A stretch of 64,000 nt of DNA from Sporomusa acidovorans. Lineage in GTDB: Bacteria > Bacillota > Negativicutes > Sporomusales > Sporomusaceae. The translations under genes and the position numbers were made by a program. Of this stretch, positions 35,409 through 43,948 are shown piece after piece. Every line of letters starts with the position of its first letter. The first letter of the stretch is position 1. Where the stretch lies: the NCBI RefSeq assembly GCF_002257695.2, contig NZ_CP155571.1, one strand, 5' to 3'. Under the pieces are notes generated by a model, which made no database searches, had not been told where the DNA came from, and saw nothing but the letters and a program-made list of their open reading frames with translations.

Positions 35409-36845
35409 TTACACTACCGACAGCGCATCAACAAGCACGCAGCGGCGCTGCCGGGTGAAGCTCCGGGCAGAGGTAAGTCCTTCACCGGTGGGCCCGGCAA
35501 TGGTAAACGTTGTGAAACCTTCGCCCCCAACACCGATTCCTGCAAAAGAAGGAGCATTCTTTACAAAGATGGTGGTTTCCACCGCTTTGGCAAACCTAGT
35601 TAGGTTATCAACATTTCGGGAATGCATTACCGCAGTATGCCGGTTTCCATGTTCAACACTCACGGCCAGCTCGATAGCCTCCTGAACGTTATTTACTTGA
35701 ATTACCGGCAGTACCGGCATCATCAGTTCTTCCAGAACAAAGGGATGATCAGCCTCGGTCTCGCAAATCACTGCGCGAATGTCATCAGGCACGTCAATGC
35801 CAATTTGCTTAAGTATGTACTTCGCGTCTTTACCAACAAATTTTTTGTTAACCGCGTACGTTCTTTTCGGCTTTTCCGTGCAGCCGGAAGCGGCCAATTC
35901 AGCATTCTCCGTAAGGACAACTTTCACAAGGCGATCAATATCCTGTCCTGAAATCAAATAGCCGCCATACTTTTGCATATAGGCGATCAATCGGTCAGCG
36001 ATCGAACCAACGGCGATGACTTCCTTCTCCGCAATACAGGGCAAGTTATTATCAAAGGAACAACCAGCAATAATATCCTTGGCCGCCCTTTCAATATTGG
36101 CTGTCTCGTCAACAATAACCGGCGGGTTGCCTGCGCCTGCGCCAATGGCTTTTTTACCGGAAGACATCACCGCCCGCACCACGGCAGGACCACCGGTAGC
36201 CACCAGCATATTGATATGCGGATGGGCCATCATAGCGTTAGTTGCCTCTAAAGAGGGTTCAGCGACTGCCGTAAGTAAATTCGCCGGCCCCCCGGCGCTA
36301 ATAATCGCCTCATTTAAAAGTCTAATTGTGTGCAGGGAAGTGTTTTTAGCCGTCGGATGCGGACTGAACACAACTGAATTACCGGCGGCAACCATACTGA
36401 TACCGTTATTGATAACTGTCTCGGACGGATTGGTTGTGGGAGTAATAGCGCCAATAACACCATAAGGACCTCGTTCAATTAAAGTCAGGCCTTTGTCACC
36501 GCTCCACGCTTCGGTTTTTAAATCTTCCGTACCCGGAGTTTTGCGGGCTGCCAGTTGATTTTTAAGAACTTTATCAGCAACGCGGCCCATGCCTGATTCA
36601 TTTACAGCCATTTCCGCCAAAATGGCAGCATTTTTATAAGCTGCCTCCCTCATGGCAGTGATCAGAACTTCCCTTTTTTCTATGGTGAGTTTACGCAGTT
36701 GTTTTTGCGCTAACCGGGCCGCTTCCACAGCTTCATCGATTGTTGCAAAAATCCCCATACCACGCGAACCTGAACCAGCTTCTTTTTGTACTTTGGCCAT
36801 AACTTCAGCCGCAATGCGGGCAATAAGACTTTGGTCAATTTCCAT
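35409..36845 (-). CDS. pduP: PduP, CoA-acylating propionaldehyde dehydrogenase
   Basis: 478 residues of the acylating ALDH family. The N-terminal amphipathic helix IDQSLIARIAAEVMAKVQ is a shell-encapsulation peptide. GPYGVIGAITPTTNPSETV and the catalytic Cys in SFDNNLPCIAEKE are present. It converts propionaldehyde and CoA to propionyl-CoA with NAD inside the compartment. The gene lies 12 nt after pduO. Confidence 0.95.
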   Translation of the reverse strand: MEIDQSLIARIAAEVMAKVQKEAGSGSRGMGIFATIDEAVEAARLAQKQLRKLTIEKREVLITAMREAAYKNAAILAEMAVNESGMGRVADKVLKNQLAARKTPGTEDLKTEAWSGDKGLTLIERGPYGVIGAITPTTNPSETVINNGISMVAAGNSVVFSPHPTAKNTSLHTIRLLNEAIISAGGPANLLTAVAEPSLEATNAMMAHPHINMLVATGGPAVVRAVMSSGKKAIGAGAGNPPVIVDETANIERAAKDIIAGCSFDNNLPCIAEKEVIAVGSIADRLIAYMQKYGGYLISGQDIDRLVKVVLTENAELAASGCTEKPKRTYAVNKKFVGKDAKYILKQIGIDVPDDIRAVICETEADHPFVLEELMMPVLPVIQVNNVQEAIELAVSVEHGNRHTAVMHSRNVDNLTRFAKAVETTIFVKNAPSFAGIGVGGEGFTTFTIAGPTGEGLTSARSFTRQRRCVLVDALSVV

Positions 36846-36857
36846 ATACGTACCCTC

Positions 36858-37838
36858 CTAAAATACAGCCAAACCGGCTTTGGCCACTAGAATATCCTGG
36901 TCTACAGAACCGCCGCTTACGCCAATACCGCCATAGAGAATCCCCTGGTCATAGATGGGAAGCCCGCCGCCAAACACAACTAACCGGCCATGGTGAGTCG
37001 TATTGATTCCGTAAAGTTCCTGTCCAGGAGTAACTAAGCTGGCAGCTTGCTCTGTCGGCATGCGTAGCGCAACGGCGGTATAGGCCTTATCTAACGCCAG
37101 TGATACGCTGGCCAGAAGTGAATTATCCATTCGTTCCTGAACAACCAGTGTTCCGTTAGCATCAACAATAGCCATAACCATAGCGATACCCATTTCCCGA
37201 GCCTTATGTCCGGCCGCGTCAATCATCTGTCTGGCTTTGGTCAAAACGGGCAGGCTGAGTTTTTCTCTATCATTACCCGGTACAGGCTCAAGGATGCCCC
37301 GTACCTTTTTAGTAATATTGGCAACCAGTTCCTCCTGCTCGACACATCTTGCCAGCACAAATAATAAGTCCGACAAACGGTTTAAGTATAAGGGAACCGG
37401 TGCAGAAACCCGCTCCTGCCGGCCCAGCGCAACAACACACCGCTCGGCTCGCCTGGTAATAGTCCTGGCCAAGTCAAGAGCGGCGCTGGCAGCGGTACTC
37501 CCGGGCGTAACGAAATATGGCTGGGGAATGCGACGCTCTTCCAGGGAATCAATTAACTTCTCAAGGCTGTTAATGTGATTGGGGGAAATTCGAAAGTCGG
37601 CATTATTCACCGCTTCCGCAGTTGCCAAATCAGCATTTAAAGCGATTAGTTCCGCTTGAATGTTGTGGATAATCTCTTTCGCCCAATCTTTCTCTATTAG
37701 GGATTTGGCCAGCCCCATGGCCGCATTGGCTTCATCCACAGTCCCATAGGCCTGTACTCTGGCGCTGTCTTTATAAACCCTTTCCTTACTTAACAGGCTT
37801 GTTAATCCCGCATCACCGGTCTTTGTATACACCTTCAT
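36858..37838 (-). CDS. pduO: PduO, ATP:cob(I)alamin adenosyltransferase with heme-binding C-domain
   Basis: 326 residues. The N-terminal ~185 are a PduO-type adenosyltransferase (MKVYTKTGDAGLTSLLSKERVYKDS, TARTITRRAERCVV, YLNRLSDLLFVLAR). The C-terminal ~135 are a GlcG/HbpS domain (AMVMAIVDANGTLVVQERM, AYTAVALRMPT, GGLPIYDQGILYGGIGVSG). It regenerates adenosylcobalamin for PduCDE. It overlaps the pduN stop by 4 nt. Confidence 0.95.
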   Translation of the reverse strand: MKVYTKTGDAGLTSLLSKERVYKDSARVQAYGTVDEANAAMGLAKSLIEKDWAKEIIHNIQAELIALNADLATAEAVNNADFRISPNHINSLEKLIDSLEERRIPQPYFVTPGSTAASAALDLARTITRRAERCVVALGRQERVSAPVPLYLNRLSDLLFVLARCVEQEELVANITKKVRGILEPVPGNDREKLSLPVLTKARQMIDAAGHKAREMGIAMVMAIVDANGTLVVQERMDNSLLASVSLALDKAYTAVALRMPTEQAASLVTPGQELYGINTTHHGRLVVFGGGLPIYDQGILYGGIGVSGGSVDQDILVAKAGLAVF

Positions 37839-38125
37839 GGTAGGCTACTCCTCAGTAAGTCTTTATTAATCTCCATATTGTCGACAATGCCAATTATGGC
37901 CGCATCCACGGCCGCGGCCGGATTGCCCAGAACGTGGCGGGCCGAACTGCCTTCGACGACAAGAACGGTTTCCCCCGTGCCCGAACCGATGGTATCTATG
38001 GCAACTATATACTTACTGCTGTCATTACCCCCTGTGAGAGGTTGTACAATTAACAGCTTGCTGCCGGTCAAACTCTCATCTTTGGGCGTTGCCACCAGTG
38101 TGCCAATTACTTTTCCTACCCACAT
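37835..38125 (-). CDS. pduN: PduN, pentameric vertex protein (EutN/CcmL family)
   Basis: 96 residues beginning MWVGKVIGTLVATPKDESLTGSKLLIVQPL, with VAIDTIGSGTGETVLVVEGSSAR and AIIGIVD, the hallmark of BMC vertex proteins that cap the twelve corners of the shell. It lies between the flavoprotein gene and pduO. Confidence 0.94.
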   Translation of the reverse strand: MWVGKVIGTLVATPKDESLTGSKLLIVQPLTGGNDSSKYIVAIDTIGSGTGETVLVVEGSSARHVLGNPAAAVDAAIIGIVDNMEINKDLLRSSLP

Positions 38126-38142
38126 ACTTCTCTTCCTTCCGG

Positions 38143-38937
38143 CTATAAGTCCATTCGGCGTATGATATCAGCTTTTAGTTCCCGGGCAACATCCAGTGCC
38201 AACGGCGTTATAATCGCGTTTTCCTCAATAATGATAGTTTTTTCCCCTGCCAGTACGGCGTTCCGTACAGTTCCCGCATCAAGAACCTTTTTCTGTAAAG
38301 CCTTGTCCAAACCAGCCGGCTTTTGCGGCCGGAATAGTACCCCATGAACTTCCGCAGCCAGATCCTCGGCTCTGACAAGCCGGATGCCGTAGTTTTGTAT
38401 TTTGTGCAGATTCTCTGCCAATACAGCCAACAGGGCCGGCTGTTTACACATACCTTTTTGCCGGCGTTCCTTATCATAGGGATCCGCGGCATTGACGGCA
38501 GCTACGACTGTTTTTCCCAGCATCAAAGCTTGCAGCACCAGCGTGGGCACCAGGGAATCAGCCAGAGTATAAGCGAGTTTAGCCGCCGTATTCTGCGTTA
38601 ATACCGGCATAAGCACTATATCCGCCTCCCGCAGTTCTTTCCCCGGATAGGAAGAACGCGAGGTATGGACTTGCACAGCAGCACCGAGGATTTCTTTTAT
38701 TCTGGTTACGCCGATTATACGTTCCGCAGCTGCGGATAAGACAACTGTCATCAACTTAACATTGTCTGCCTGAATGCTTTTTAATTGCGCTAAACTTGCT
38801 TCCAGCCCAATTGTACCGCCGGTAAAAATTGTCAGCGCTTGATAAATGCTCTTTTGATGAGCTTGGTTGGGATAACCCTGATTTTCAAGCTGTCTCAATA
38901 CTTCCGCTGTGATTTGCTCCACGAGCTCATTGTCCAC
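38143..38937 (-). CDS. Flavoprotein-like protein in the pduM position, with encapsulation-type N-terminus
   Basis: 264 residues. The start DNELVEQITAEVLRQLE looks like the targeting helices of PduD, PduL and PduP. The core resembles the PF02441 flavoprotein (PPC decarboxylase-like) fold: TIFTGGTIG, MTVVLSAAAERI, and DIVLMPVLTQNTAAKLAYTLADSLVPTLVLQALMLGKTVVAA. The end (IITPLALDVARELKADIIRR) recalls tails of other BMC-linked proteins. Salmonella has PduM (about 160 residues, unrelated in length) at this place. I propose a lumenal flavin-handling protein; its reaction is unknown. Confidence 0.65.
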   Translation of the reverse strand: MDNELVEQITAEVLRQLENQGYPNQAHQKSIYQALTIFTGGTIGLEASLAQLKSIQADNVKLMTVVLSAAAERIIGVTRIKEILGAAVQVHTSRSSYPGKELREADIVLMPVLTQNTAAKLAYTLADSLVPTLVLQALMLGKTVVAAVNAADPYDKERRQKGMCKQPALLAVLAENLHKIQNYGIRLVRAEDLAAEVHGVLFRPQKPAGLDKALQKKVLDAGTVRNAVLAGEKTIIIEENAIITPLALDVARELKADIIRRMDL

Positions 38938-38950
38938 TGGTTCACCTCCG

Positions 38951-39580
38951 TTAGGCTAAGGTGACAAAATTTCCGTTCTTTAGCCCGACTGCGTTGGCTT
39001 CATCGGTATCAAGGTGAAACTCCAGCCGAAAATTGGGGTGAACCCTTACAAGCACATTGGCAAAGGTTCCCCCGCGTGCCCCCGGTATGGTAACAACCAC
39101 ACGGTCGCCATCAACGACATGAAACCTTGCTGCGTCCGCTGCAGGCATGTGAATATGACGGGCAGCACAAATTACTCCTTGCCGCAGAGTAACGGCCCCT
39201 TTAGATCCGGCAACAACAATTCCCGGCGATCCTTCAATTTGACCTGAATCCCTGACTGGTGGCTCAATCCCTAGAATAAAGCCGTCCGTCCTGGATATTT
39301 CTATTTGCGTAATTTTTCTGACCGGACCAAGAATACGCACTTTGGCTAGTACGCCTTTTGGTCCTACCAAAGTTACGGTTTCTTTAGCCGCAAATTCTCC
39401 AACCTGTTTTAAGTCTTTATCTTTGGTCAGCGAGTAGCCCTGGCCAAACAATGTTTCCATATGCTCAGAGGATATATGGATATGCCGGTTGGAGACACCT
39501 ACAGGAATACCCATCGCTAACTGTCCCGGCAATTTCGCTAATACCTGTTTTACGATCTGCTCAACTACTGCCTGTTCCAT
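38951..39580 (-). CDS. pduL: PduL, phosphate propanoyltransferase
   Basis: 209 residues. The N-terminal encapsulation helix is EQAVVEQIVKQVLAKL. The twin PduL barrels carry the metal-site His motifs SNRHIHIS and CAARHIHMP plus LEFHLDTDEAN. It converts propionyl-CoA to propionyl-phosphate and recycles CoA inside the shell. No propionate kinase (PduW) is in the window to take the next step. Confidence 0.95.
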   Translation of the reverse strand: MEQAVVEQIVKQVLAKLPGQLAMGIPVGVSNRHIHISSEHMETLFGQGYSLTKDKDLKQVGEFAAKETVTLVGPKGVLAKVRILGPVRKITQIEISRTDGFILGIEPPVRDSGQIEGSPGIVVAGSKGAVTLRQGVICAARHIHMPAADAARFHVVDGDRVVVTIPGARGGTFANVLVRVHPNFRLEFHLDTDEANAVGLKNGNFVTLA

Positions 39581-39612
39581 AGCTTCACCCTGCCCTGTCT
39601 ATATTCAGCGCA

Positions 39613-39894
39613 CTACGACCTGCTGGCCGGTAAAATCTTTTCCACGTCGGTATGAGGACGAGGTATTACATGGACAGAAACAAGCTCACCCACTCGCTGC
39701 GCAGCCGCCGCACCGCTGTCGGTGGCTGCCTTCACAGCGCCAACATCACCGCGAACAAAAACCGATACTAAGCCTGAGCCTATTTTTTCATACCCAATCA
39801 ACACTACATTTGCGGCCTTTACCATCGCATCGGCAGCTTCGATCGCACCCACTAAACCTTTGGTTTCCACCATTCCTAATGCCTCTCCGCGCAT
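39613..39894 (-). CDS. pduJ: PduJ/PduA-type hexameric shell protein
   Basis: 93-residue single BMC domain (GMVETKGLVGAIEAADAMVKAANVVLIGYEKIGSGLVSVFVRGDVGAVKAA). The pore motif KIGSGL matches PduA/PduJ. It is nearly identical to the copy at 46454 and, from its place next to pduK and pduL, is called pduJ. Confidence 0.92.
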   Translation of the reverse strand: MRGEALGMVETKGLVGAIEAADAMVKAANVVLIGYEKIGSGLVSVFVRGDVGAVKAATDSGAAAAQRVGELVSVHVIPRPHTDVEKILPASRS

Positions 39895-39897
39895 AGT

Positions 39898-40404
39898 TTA
39901 TTCCTCCTTATGGCCTTTGTTATAGTGAATGCAAGTTGATTTCGGATCCCCCTTTCGCCGCTGGCACGCGGGGTCGCCACAGATGTTGCATATCCCTGCC
40001 GGTTTCTCTTCCGGGATACTCTCCGTATCGTCAGAAGGCTCTTCTGCCTCCCCCGCCACCTCGTCTTCGTTGCCGCTTTGTTTCTTAGCCGGTTTCTGCG
40101 GCAGGCTGGGCTTAGCCCCAACCGTTTCTTGCGTAATAATTATATTTTCCAGCCCGTAGCCCGGTCTGGGTATTACATGGGAAGCGACGACCGTGCTTAC
40201 CTTGGAAGCGGCTGCCGCGGCGGCCGCGATGGCTGCCTGGACGGCGCCTACGTCGCCGCTGATTTTTATTACTACCATGCCCCCGCCTTTAGTAAGCTCG
40301 TAGCCGATTAATTCCACATTAGCTGCTTTCACGGCTGCATCCGCAGCTTCCATGCCGGCCGTGAGCCCTACTACTTCGATTAATCCTAAGGCGTTCTTAA
40401 ACAT
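39898..40404 (-). CDS. pduK: PduK, BMC shell protein with Cys-rich C-terminal extension
   Basis: 168 residues: one BMC domain (ALGLIEVVGLTAGMEAADAAVKAANVELIGYELTKGGGMVVIKISGDVGAV), an acidic linker (residues about 110-140), and a metal-binding tail CNICGDPACQRRKGDPKSTCIHY. The Cys cluster fits an Fe-S or zinc site. ATG 40404 with GGGGAGG upstream is preferred; it overlaps the pduH stop by 8 nt. Confidence 0.9.
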   Translation of the reverse strand: MFKNALGLIEVVGLTAGMEAADAAVKAANVELIGYELTKGGGMVVIKISGDVGAVQAAIAAAAAAASKVSTVVASHVIPRPGYGLENIIITQETVGAKPSLPQKPAKKQSGNEDEVAGEAEEPSDDTESIPEEKPAGICNICGDPACQRRKGDPKSTCIHYNKGHKEE

Positions 40405-40876
40405 ACGTTGACCTCCCCGCCCCTTGAGCAGTCTCACTCAGTACTTTCATAACGATTTGGTAAACCTGCTCATATAACTGGGCCTCGTCGTCAATATCAA
40501 TTACACTCTTTCGGTTATCGTTATCCTTAAAAGGAAGTCCTTTTACCAGCCGGGCCGCATTATAGCCAAATTGCCGCCAAATCCCGGGATTGCTTGCTGT
40601 CTCGGAAATAAACAGCGGCGTATCTTCCGATAATTTGTGGTAATGAATGCATACTCCTGCCGGACTAACGCCAACACCAACACCTAACTGCGAGGCAGCA
40701 GCGGCCTGCCAGGCCAGCGCTATGGCATCACTGTTTTTGGCCTGCAGCAGGCTGTAGGGTATGCCTTCTTCCTCAATTCCCGCTTTAATCTCTCTGATTT
40801 TATATTCGTCTTGGCCATCCTCAGAAATACAAATCACAATGCTGGGTTTGATGAGTTTTATGTCGGAGTGCATCAT
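40397..40876 (-). CDS. pduH: PduH, diol dehydratase-reactivase small subunit
   Basis: 159 residues of the reactivase beta family (PSIVICISEDGQDEYKIREIKAGIEEEGIPY, GVGVGVSPAGVCIHYHKL, WRQFGYNAARLVKGLPF). It works with PduG to exchange damaged cobalamin in diol dehydratase using ATP. Its ATG uses the last base of the pduG stop codon. Confidence 0.93.
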   Translation of the reverse strand: MMHSDIKLIKPSIVICISEDGQDEYKIREIKAGIEEEGIPYSLLQAKNSDAIALAWQAAAASQLGVGVGVSPAGVCIHYHKLSEDTPLFISETASNPGIWRQFGYNAARLVKGLPFKDNDNRKSVIDIDDEAQLYEQVYQIVMKVLSETAQGAGRSTYV

Positions 40877-42699
40877 TATGTTCCACCTTGAAGATAAGAT
40901 AGCACCAGACCTGTCGCCACCGCGTTTCTGGGGCCTTCCGTTCCCCTAATATTACCGCGGCCGCAGACAATGCCGTACTGCGCTAAAGCATCAGTCACCA
41001 TGTCGCCAACTTCAAAGTCCATGGCCGACCCGCCTACCAGCACTACAAACTCAATATGGCGAATATTACCGGTAGGCGCAATCCGGGCTAAAGAACGCAA
41101 GGTATTGGCCACAAACACGCGTTTTTTGGCCTCCCGGCGAACATGACGAATTTTATCCAGGGAGTGTGCCGACGGGATAGGAACCATTCCATCTTCCTTC
41201 AAGATAACTACTCTGGCAAAAACATGGGGCGGCAGGTGCGTGTCGTAAAACCGCACGGCGCCGTCTTCCATTCTAATGTGATACAAGCTTTCTACTTTCG
41301 CCAAGGGATGTTTCTTGATATCTTCGGCTAAATCAAAGTCATTCAGCCCTAACTCTGAATTAATCAACATGGTAACCATGTCGCCGGCGCCGCCTAGATG
41401 AATGGAGGTTGCTTTACCCTCCTTGGTTATGATGGCGGCGTCGGTTGAGCCGCCCCCCATATCCAGAATTCCTAACGGCTTATCAGTACCAGGGGTGGTT
41501 AGTGCCCCTTTGATGGCCATGTTAGCTTCGACACCGGCGATAACTACCCGTATGCCGAGCTGCTGTGTCAATTTATCAGCAATCTGCTGCATAGGCAGCC
41601 GGCTTGTTTTTACCATAGCCGCCAAGGCGACTGCGTTTTCCAGGGAAAACTCTCCGGCTAGCCCCCCTTGCACCTTTTGCGGCACAAAGGTGTCGACTGC
41701 TAAGAGATCCTGAATTTTCATATCGCTTACAGGCTGGTTTGTAAGCTCAGCCATAACCTTACGGACCCGTTCCAGCATGCCGCCCACATTAGTCCCGGCT
41801 TCCCCTTGGGCATTGGTTAAAGGCTGAACGCGCTCGATAGCTTCCATGATGGCTTCCGCCCCCATATCGACATCGATATCGGTTTTTCCTTTTTCTCCCA
41901 TTATGGTAATAAAGCCGGCCGGTATCGCCCTGGCCTTCACGTCTCCTGCCGGGGTTTTTACAACAACGGCGGAACGGTTGCCAATCAGTGCCCGGGCAAT
42001 GGGTACGACCATTTTGGTTTCGTCAGCGGTCAAGTTAAACATAGTTGCAATACCATATGGATTGCACAATGTTTGAATGGTCTGTCCCGCCGCGGCCACT
42101 TCGATAGCCGCCAACATTCCCAGCGGAACCTTGTCAAGCAAGGTAACCTCATCAACTACAGGCAACTTCTTATTCAGTCTGTTGACAATCAGAACGGCAT
42201 CGTCTTGTTTGACGATAGCCCCCTGAACAGCAACGCCGCGCGCCACTGCGTCATTGATCCCCCGGGCCGCATCTTCGAAGTCAATTCCCTGTGGTATTAA
42301 GCAAATGATCTTTTCCCCGGGGACCAGGTTTGGCAACTCGCGAAACGCTGCTGTTATGCCGACACCTAACCCGATCCCGCCGGGTGTGGAAGGATTATGA
42401 CCAATCATTGTAGATTCCGTAATAATCGTCTCGGTAATTGTTTCCATGGCAACATCACCGATTACGGGAGTCGCTTCATTTAGCCGGATTTCCTCGATAC
42501 TCGTTAAGGTTATTTTTGCCTTGGCGACCGCTTCTTCCAAGGCGATAATAATTCCCGGAACATTTGCCAATGTTCCCTTAATGCCGGTTGTTTTTGTGAT
42601 CCCGCTTGCCAGATATTCTCTAACCTGGCCTGCTTCTATCCTCGCCAAACAAACTTCGGTAGTGGAGTTTCCAATATCGATTCCCGCGATCGTCGGCAT
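40876..42699 (-). CDS. pduG: PduG, diol dehydratase-reactivase large subunit
   Basis: 607 residues with the actin/Hsp70-type ATPase motifs IAGIDIGNSTTEVCLA (phosphate 1) and LGILDMGGGSTDAAII (phosphate 2), plus GLGVGITAAFREL. It acts as a molecular chaperone, exchanging inactive for active coenzyme B12 in PduCDE together with PduH. Full family length (about 610). Confidence 0.95.
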   Translation of the reverse strand: MPTIAGIDIGNSTTEVCLARIEAGQVREYLASGITKTTGIKGTLANVPGIIIALEEAVAKAKITLTSIEEIRLNEATPVIGDVAMETITETIITESTMIGHNPSTPGGIGLGVGITAAFRELPNLVPGEKIICLIPQGIDFEDAARGINDAVARGVAVQGAIVKQDDAVLIVNRLNKKLPVVDEVTLLDKVPLGMLAAIEVAAAGQTIQTLCNPYGIATMFNLTADETKMVVPIARALIGNRSAVVVKTPAGDVKARAIPAGFITIMGEKGKTDIDVDMGAEAIMEAIERVQPLTNAQGEAGTNVGGMLERVRKVMAELTNQPVSDMKIQDLLAVDTFVPQKVQGGLAGEFSLENAVALAAMVKTSRLPMQQIADKLTQQLGIRVVIAGVEANMAIKGALTTPGTDKPLGILDMGGGSTDAAIITKEGKATSIHLGGAGDMVTMLINSELGLNDFDLAEDIKKHPLAKVESLYHIRMEDGAVRFYDTHLPPHVFARVVILKEDGMVPIPSAHSLDKIRHVRREAKKRVFVANTLRSLARIAPTGNIRHIEFVVLVGGSAMDFEVGDMVTDALAQYGIVCGRGNIRGTEGPRNAVATGLVLSYLQGGT

Positions 42700-42710
42700 T
42701 ATCGTCCACC

Positions 42711-43265
42711 TTACTCTGTTCTCAGACGATTACGACGCTCGTAAACATCGGCCGCTTCCCTGACAAAGGCAGCATTAATTTTCGCGTTATATTTTACTTC
42801 CATCTCATCGGCTATTGCCAGCAACTCGCTTTTTGTTGATCTATTGGGACGCAAGGCGTTATAGATTTCAAGGACCCGGGCATCGGGAATAGCCACCAAT
42901 TCGGCTGCCCGCCGTAAATTAGCGGCAAATTGATAGCGCCCAACGCCGTCAGCAATTTCCGCTTGCAGCCGCAAGGTTTCAGGAGTAATCCGGACATCCT
43001 CGGCTTTTATGCTGCCATTCAGAACATTTTCCAAAGTGATTTCCGCTATTTTCTTTCCTGTCGGCGTTTTCAACAGTTCAGGCCGTTTGCTGACCAACGG
43101 ATAATCAAGTTCTGGGTTTAAACCGGCATTGGCAGCTTGCGTTTGTACCTGATTGGGTGCTTGATACATACTAGTAGCTGAATTTGTCTGCGAACCTTGA
43201 ACCATAGACTGTAACACTTGCCTAACTATTTCTTCCAGCATTTTGTTATCAGCCATGTCACTCAC
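42711..43265 (-). CDS. pduE: PduE, diol dehydratase small subunit
   Basis: 184 residues. The N-terminal helix NKMLEEIVRQVLQSM and a Gln/Ala-rich linker are targeting-type features. The catalytic small-subunit domain follows (DYPLVSKRPELLKTPTGKKIAEITLENVLNGSI, ALRPNRSTKSELLAIADEMEVKYNA). It is part of the (PduCDE)2 B12 enzyme. The gene lies 9 nt after pduD. Confidence 0.95.
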   Translation of the reverse strand: MSDMADNKMLEEIVRQVLQSMVQGSQTNSATSMYQAPNQVQTQAANAGLNPELDYPLVSKRPELLKTPTGKKIAEITLENVLNGSIKAEDVRITPETLRLQAEIADGVGRYQFAANLRRAAELVAIPDARVLEIYNALRPNRSTKSELLAIADEMEVKYNAKINAAFVREAADVYERRNRLRTE

Positions 43266-43274
43266 CTCCGTTAG

Positions 43275-43925
43275 TTAAAATTGGACTTCCAATTCTACTG
43301 GTTTGGCACCGGGGACTACATGCTCTGTCTCCTTGATATGAAGTACAGCCGCTTTGGCCTGATACTTAGGTCTGGCCATTTGATCATTTCTTGTCGGCAC
43401 GGGCGTCGGCGACTCTCCTTTACCGTATCTGGCCGCATTTCGCCCGATTTGCCGATAGGCTTCCAGGTCCAGTAACGGCGATTGGGGAAACAGCTCCAGG
43501 TTGCTTAGCGGCGGCAGGTCTTTTTGGTGAATGACAGTAGTACCTCTTGATTGGATCCCAATGGCGACCCCTGATCCGCTAAGTTTGGCTGCATCATGCG
43601 CGGCAAAAGCAACGTCAGACGTTCTCAGTACTCTTATCACCCTGGCTTTTATGCCTTCCTCTTCGATGCCGGCAATCATCTCCCGCAATACGTCCGAGTG
43701 AGGTATATTGACAATTGTTTTGTTCTGATATTTACCAAAAGCAGGCGCGAGGGCGATGATTACCTCGTCCGGTCTACTGCCCGGACGCGCCTCGCTCTTT
43801 TCTACAAGCGTCATGGTACGGCCTGTTGGTGCTTTCGCAACTGGCTGCACGTTACCTGGCGAATTTTCCATACCTCTTAAGACCTGTTCCACTACTTCAC
43901 GAATCATCTGTTCACTAATCTGCAT
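43275..43925 (-). CDS. pduD: PduD, diol dehydratase medium subunit
   Basis: 216 residues starting with the encapsulation helix QISEQMIREVVEQVLRGM, then a Pro/Ala-rich linker and the medium-subunit domain (GSRPDEVIIALAPAFGKYQNKTIVNIPHSDVL, GVAIGIQSRGTTVIHQKDLPPLSNLELFPQSPLL). ATG 43925 with GGGGTG upstream is the likely start. It overlaps no essential part of pduC. Confidence 0.95.
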   Translation of the reverse strand: MQISEQMIREVVEQVLRGMENSPGNVQPVAKAPTGRTMTLVEKSEARPGSRPDEVIIALAPAFGKYQNKTIVNIPHSDVLREMIAGIEEEGIKARVIRVLRTSDVAFAAHDAAKLSGSGVAIGIQSRGTTVIHQKDLPPLSNLELFPQSPLLDLEAYRQIGRNAARYGKGESPTPVPTRNDQMARPKYQAKAAVLHIKETEHVVPGAKPVELEVQF

Positions 43926-43948
43926 TTTTTTCACCCCATTTTCGAATA

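Noticed and set aside
40876..42699. DnaK-like chaperone for the actin-fold protein in the pdu operon
   Set aside because: Length, motifs and the adjacent small subunit identify it as the diol dehydratase reactivase PduG.
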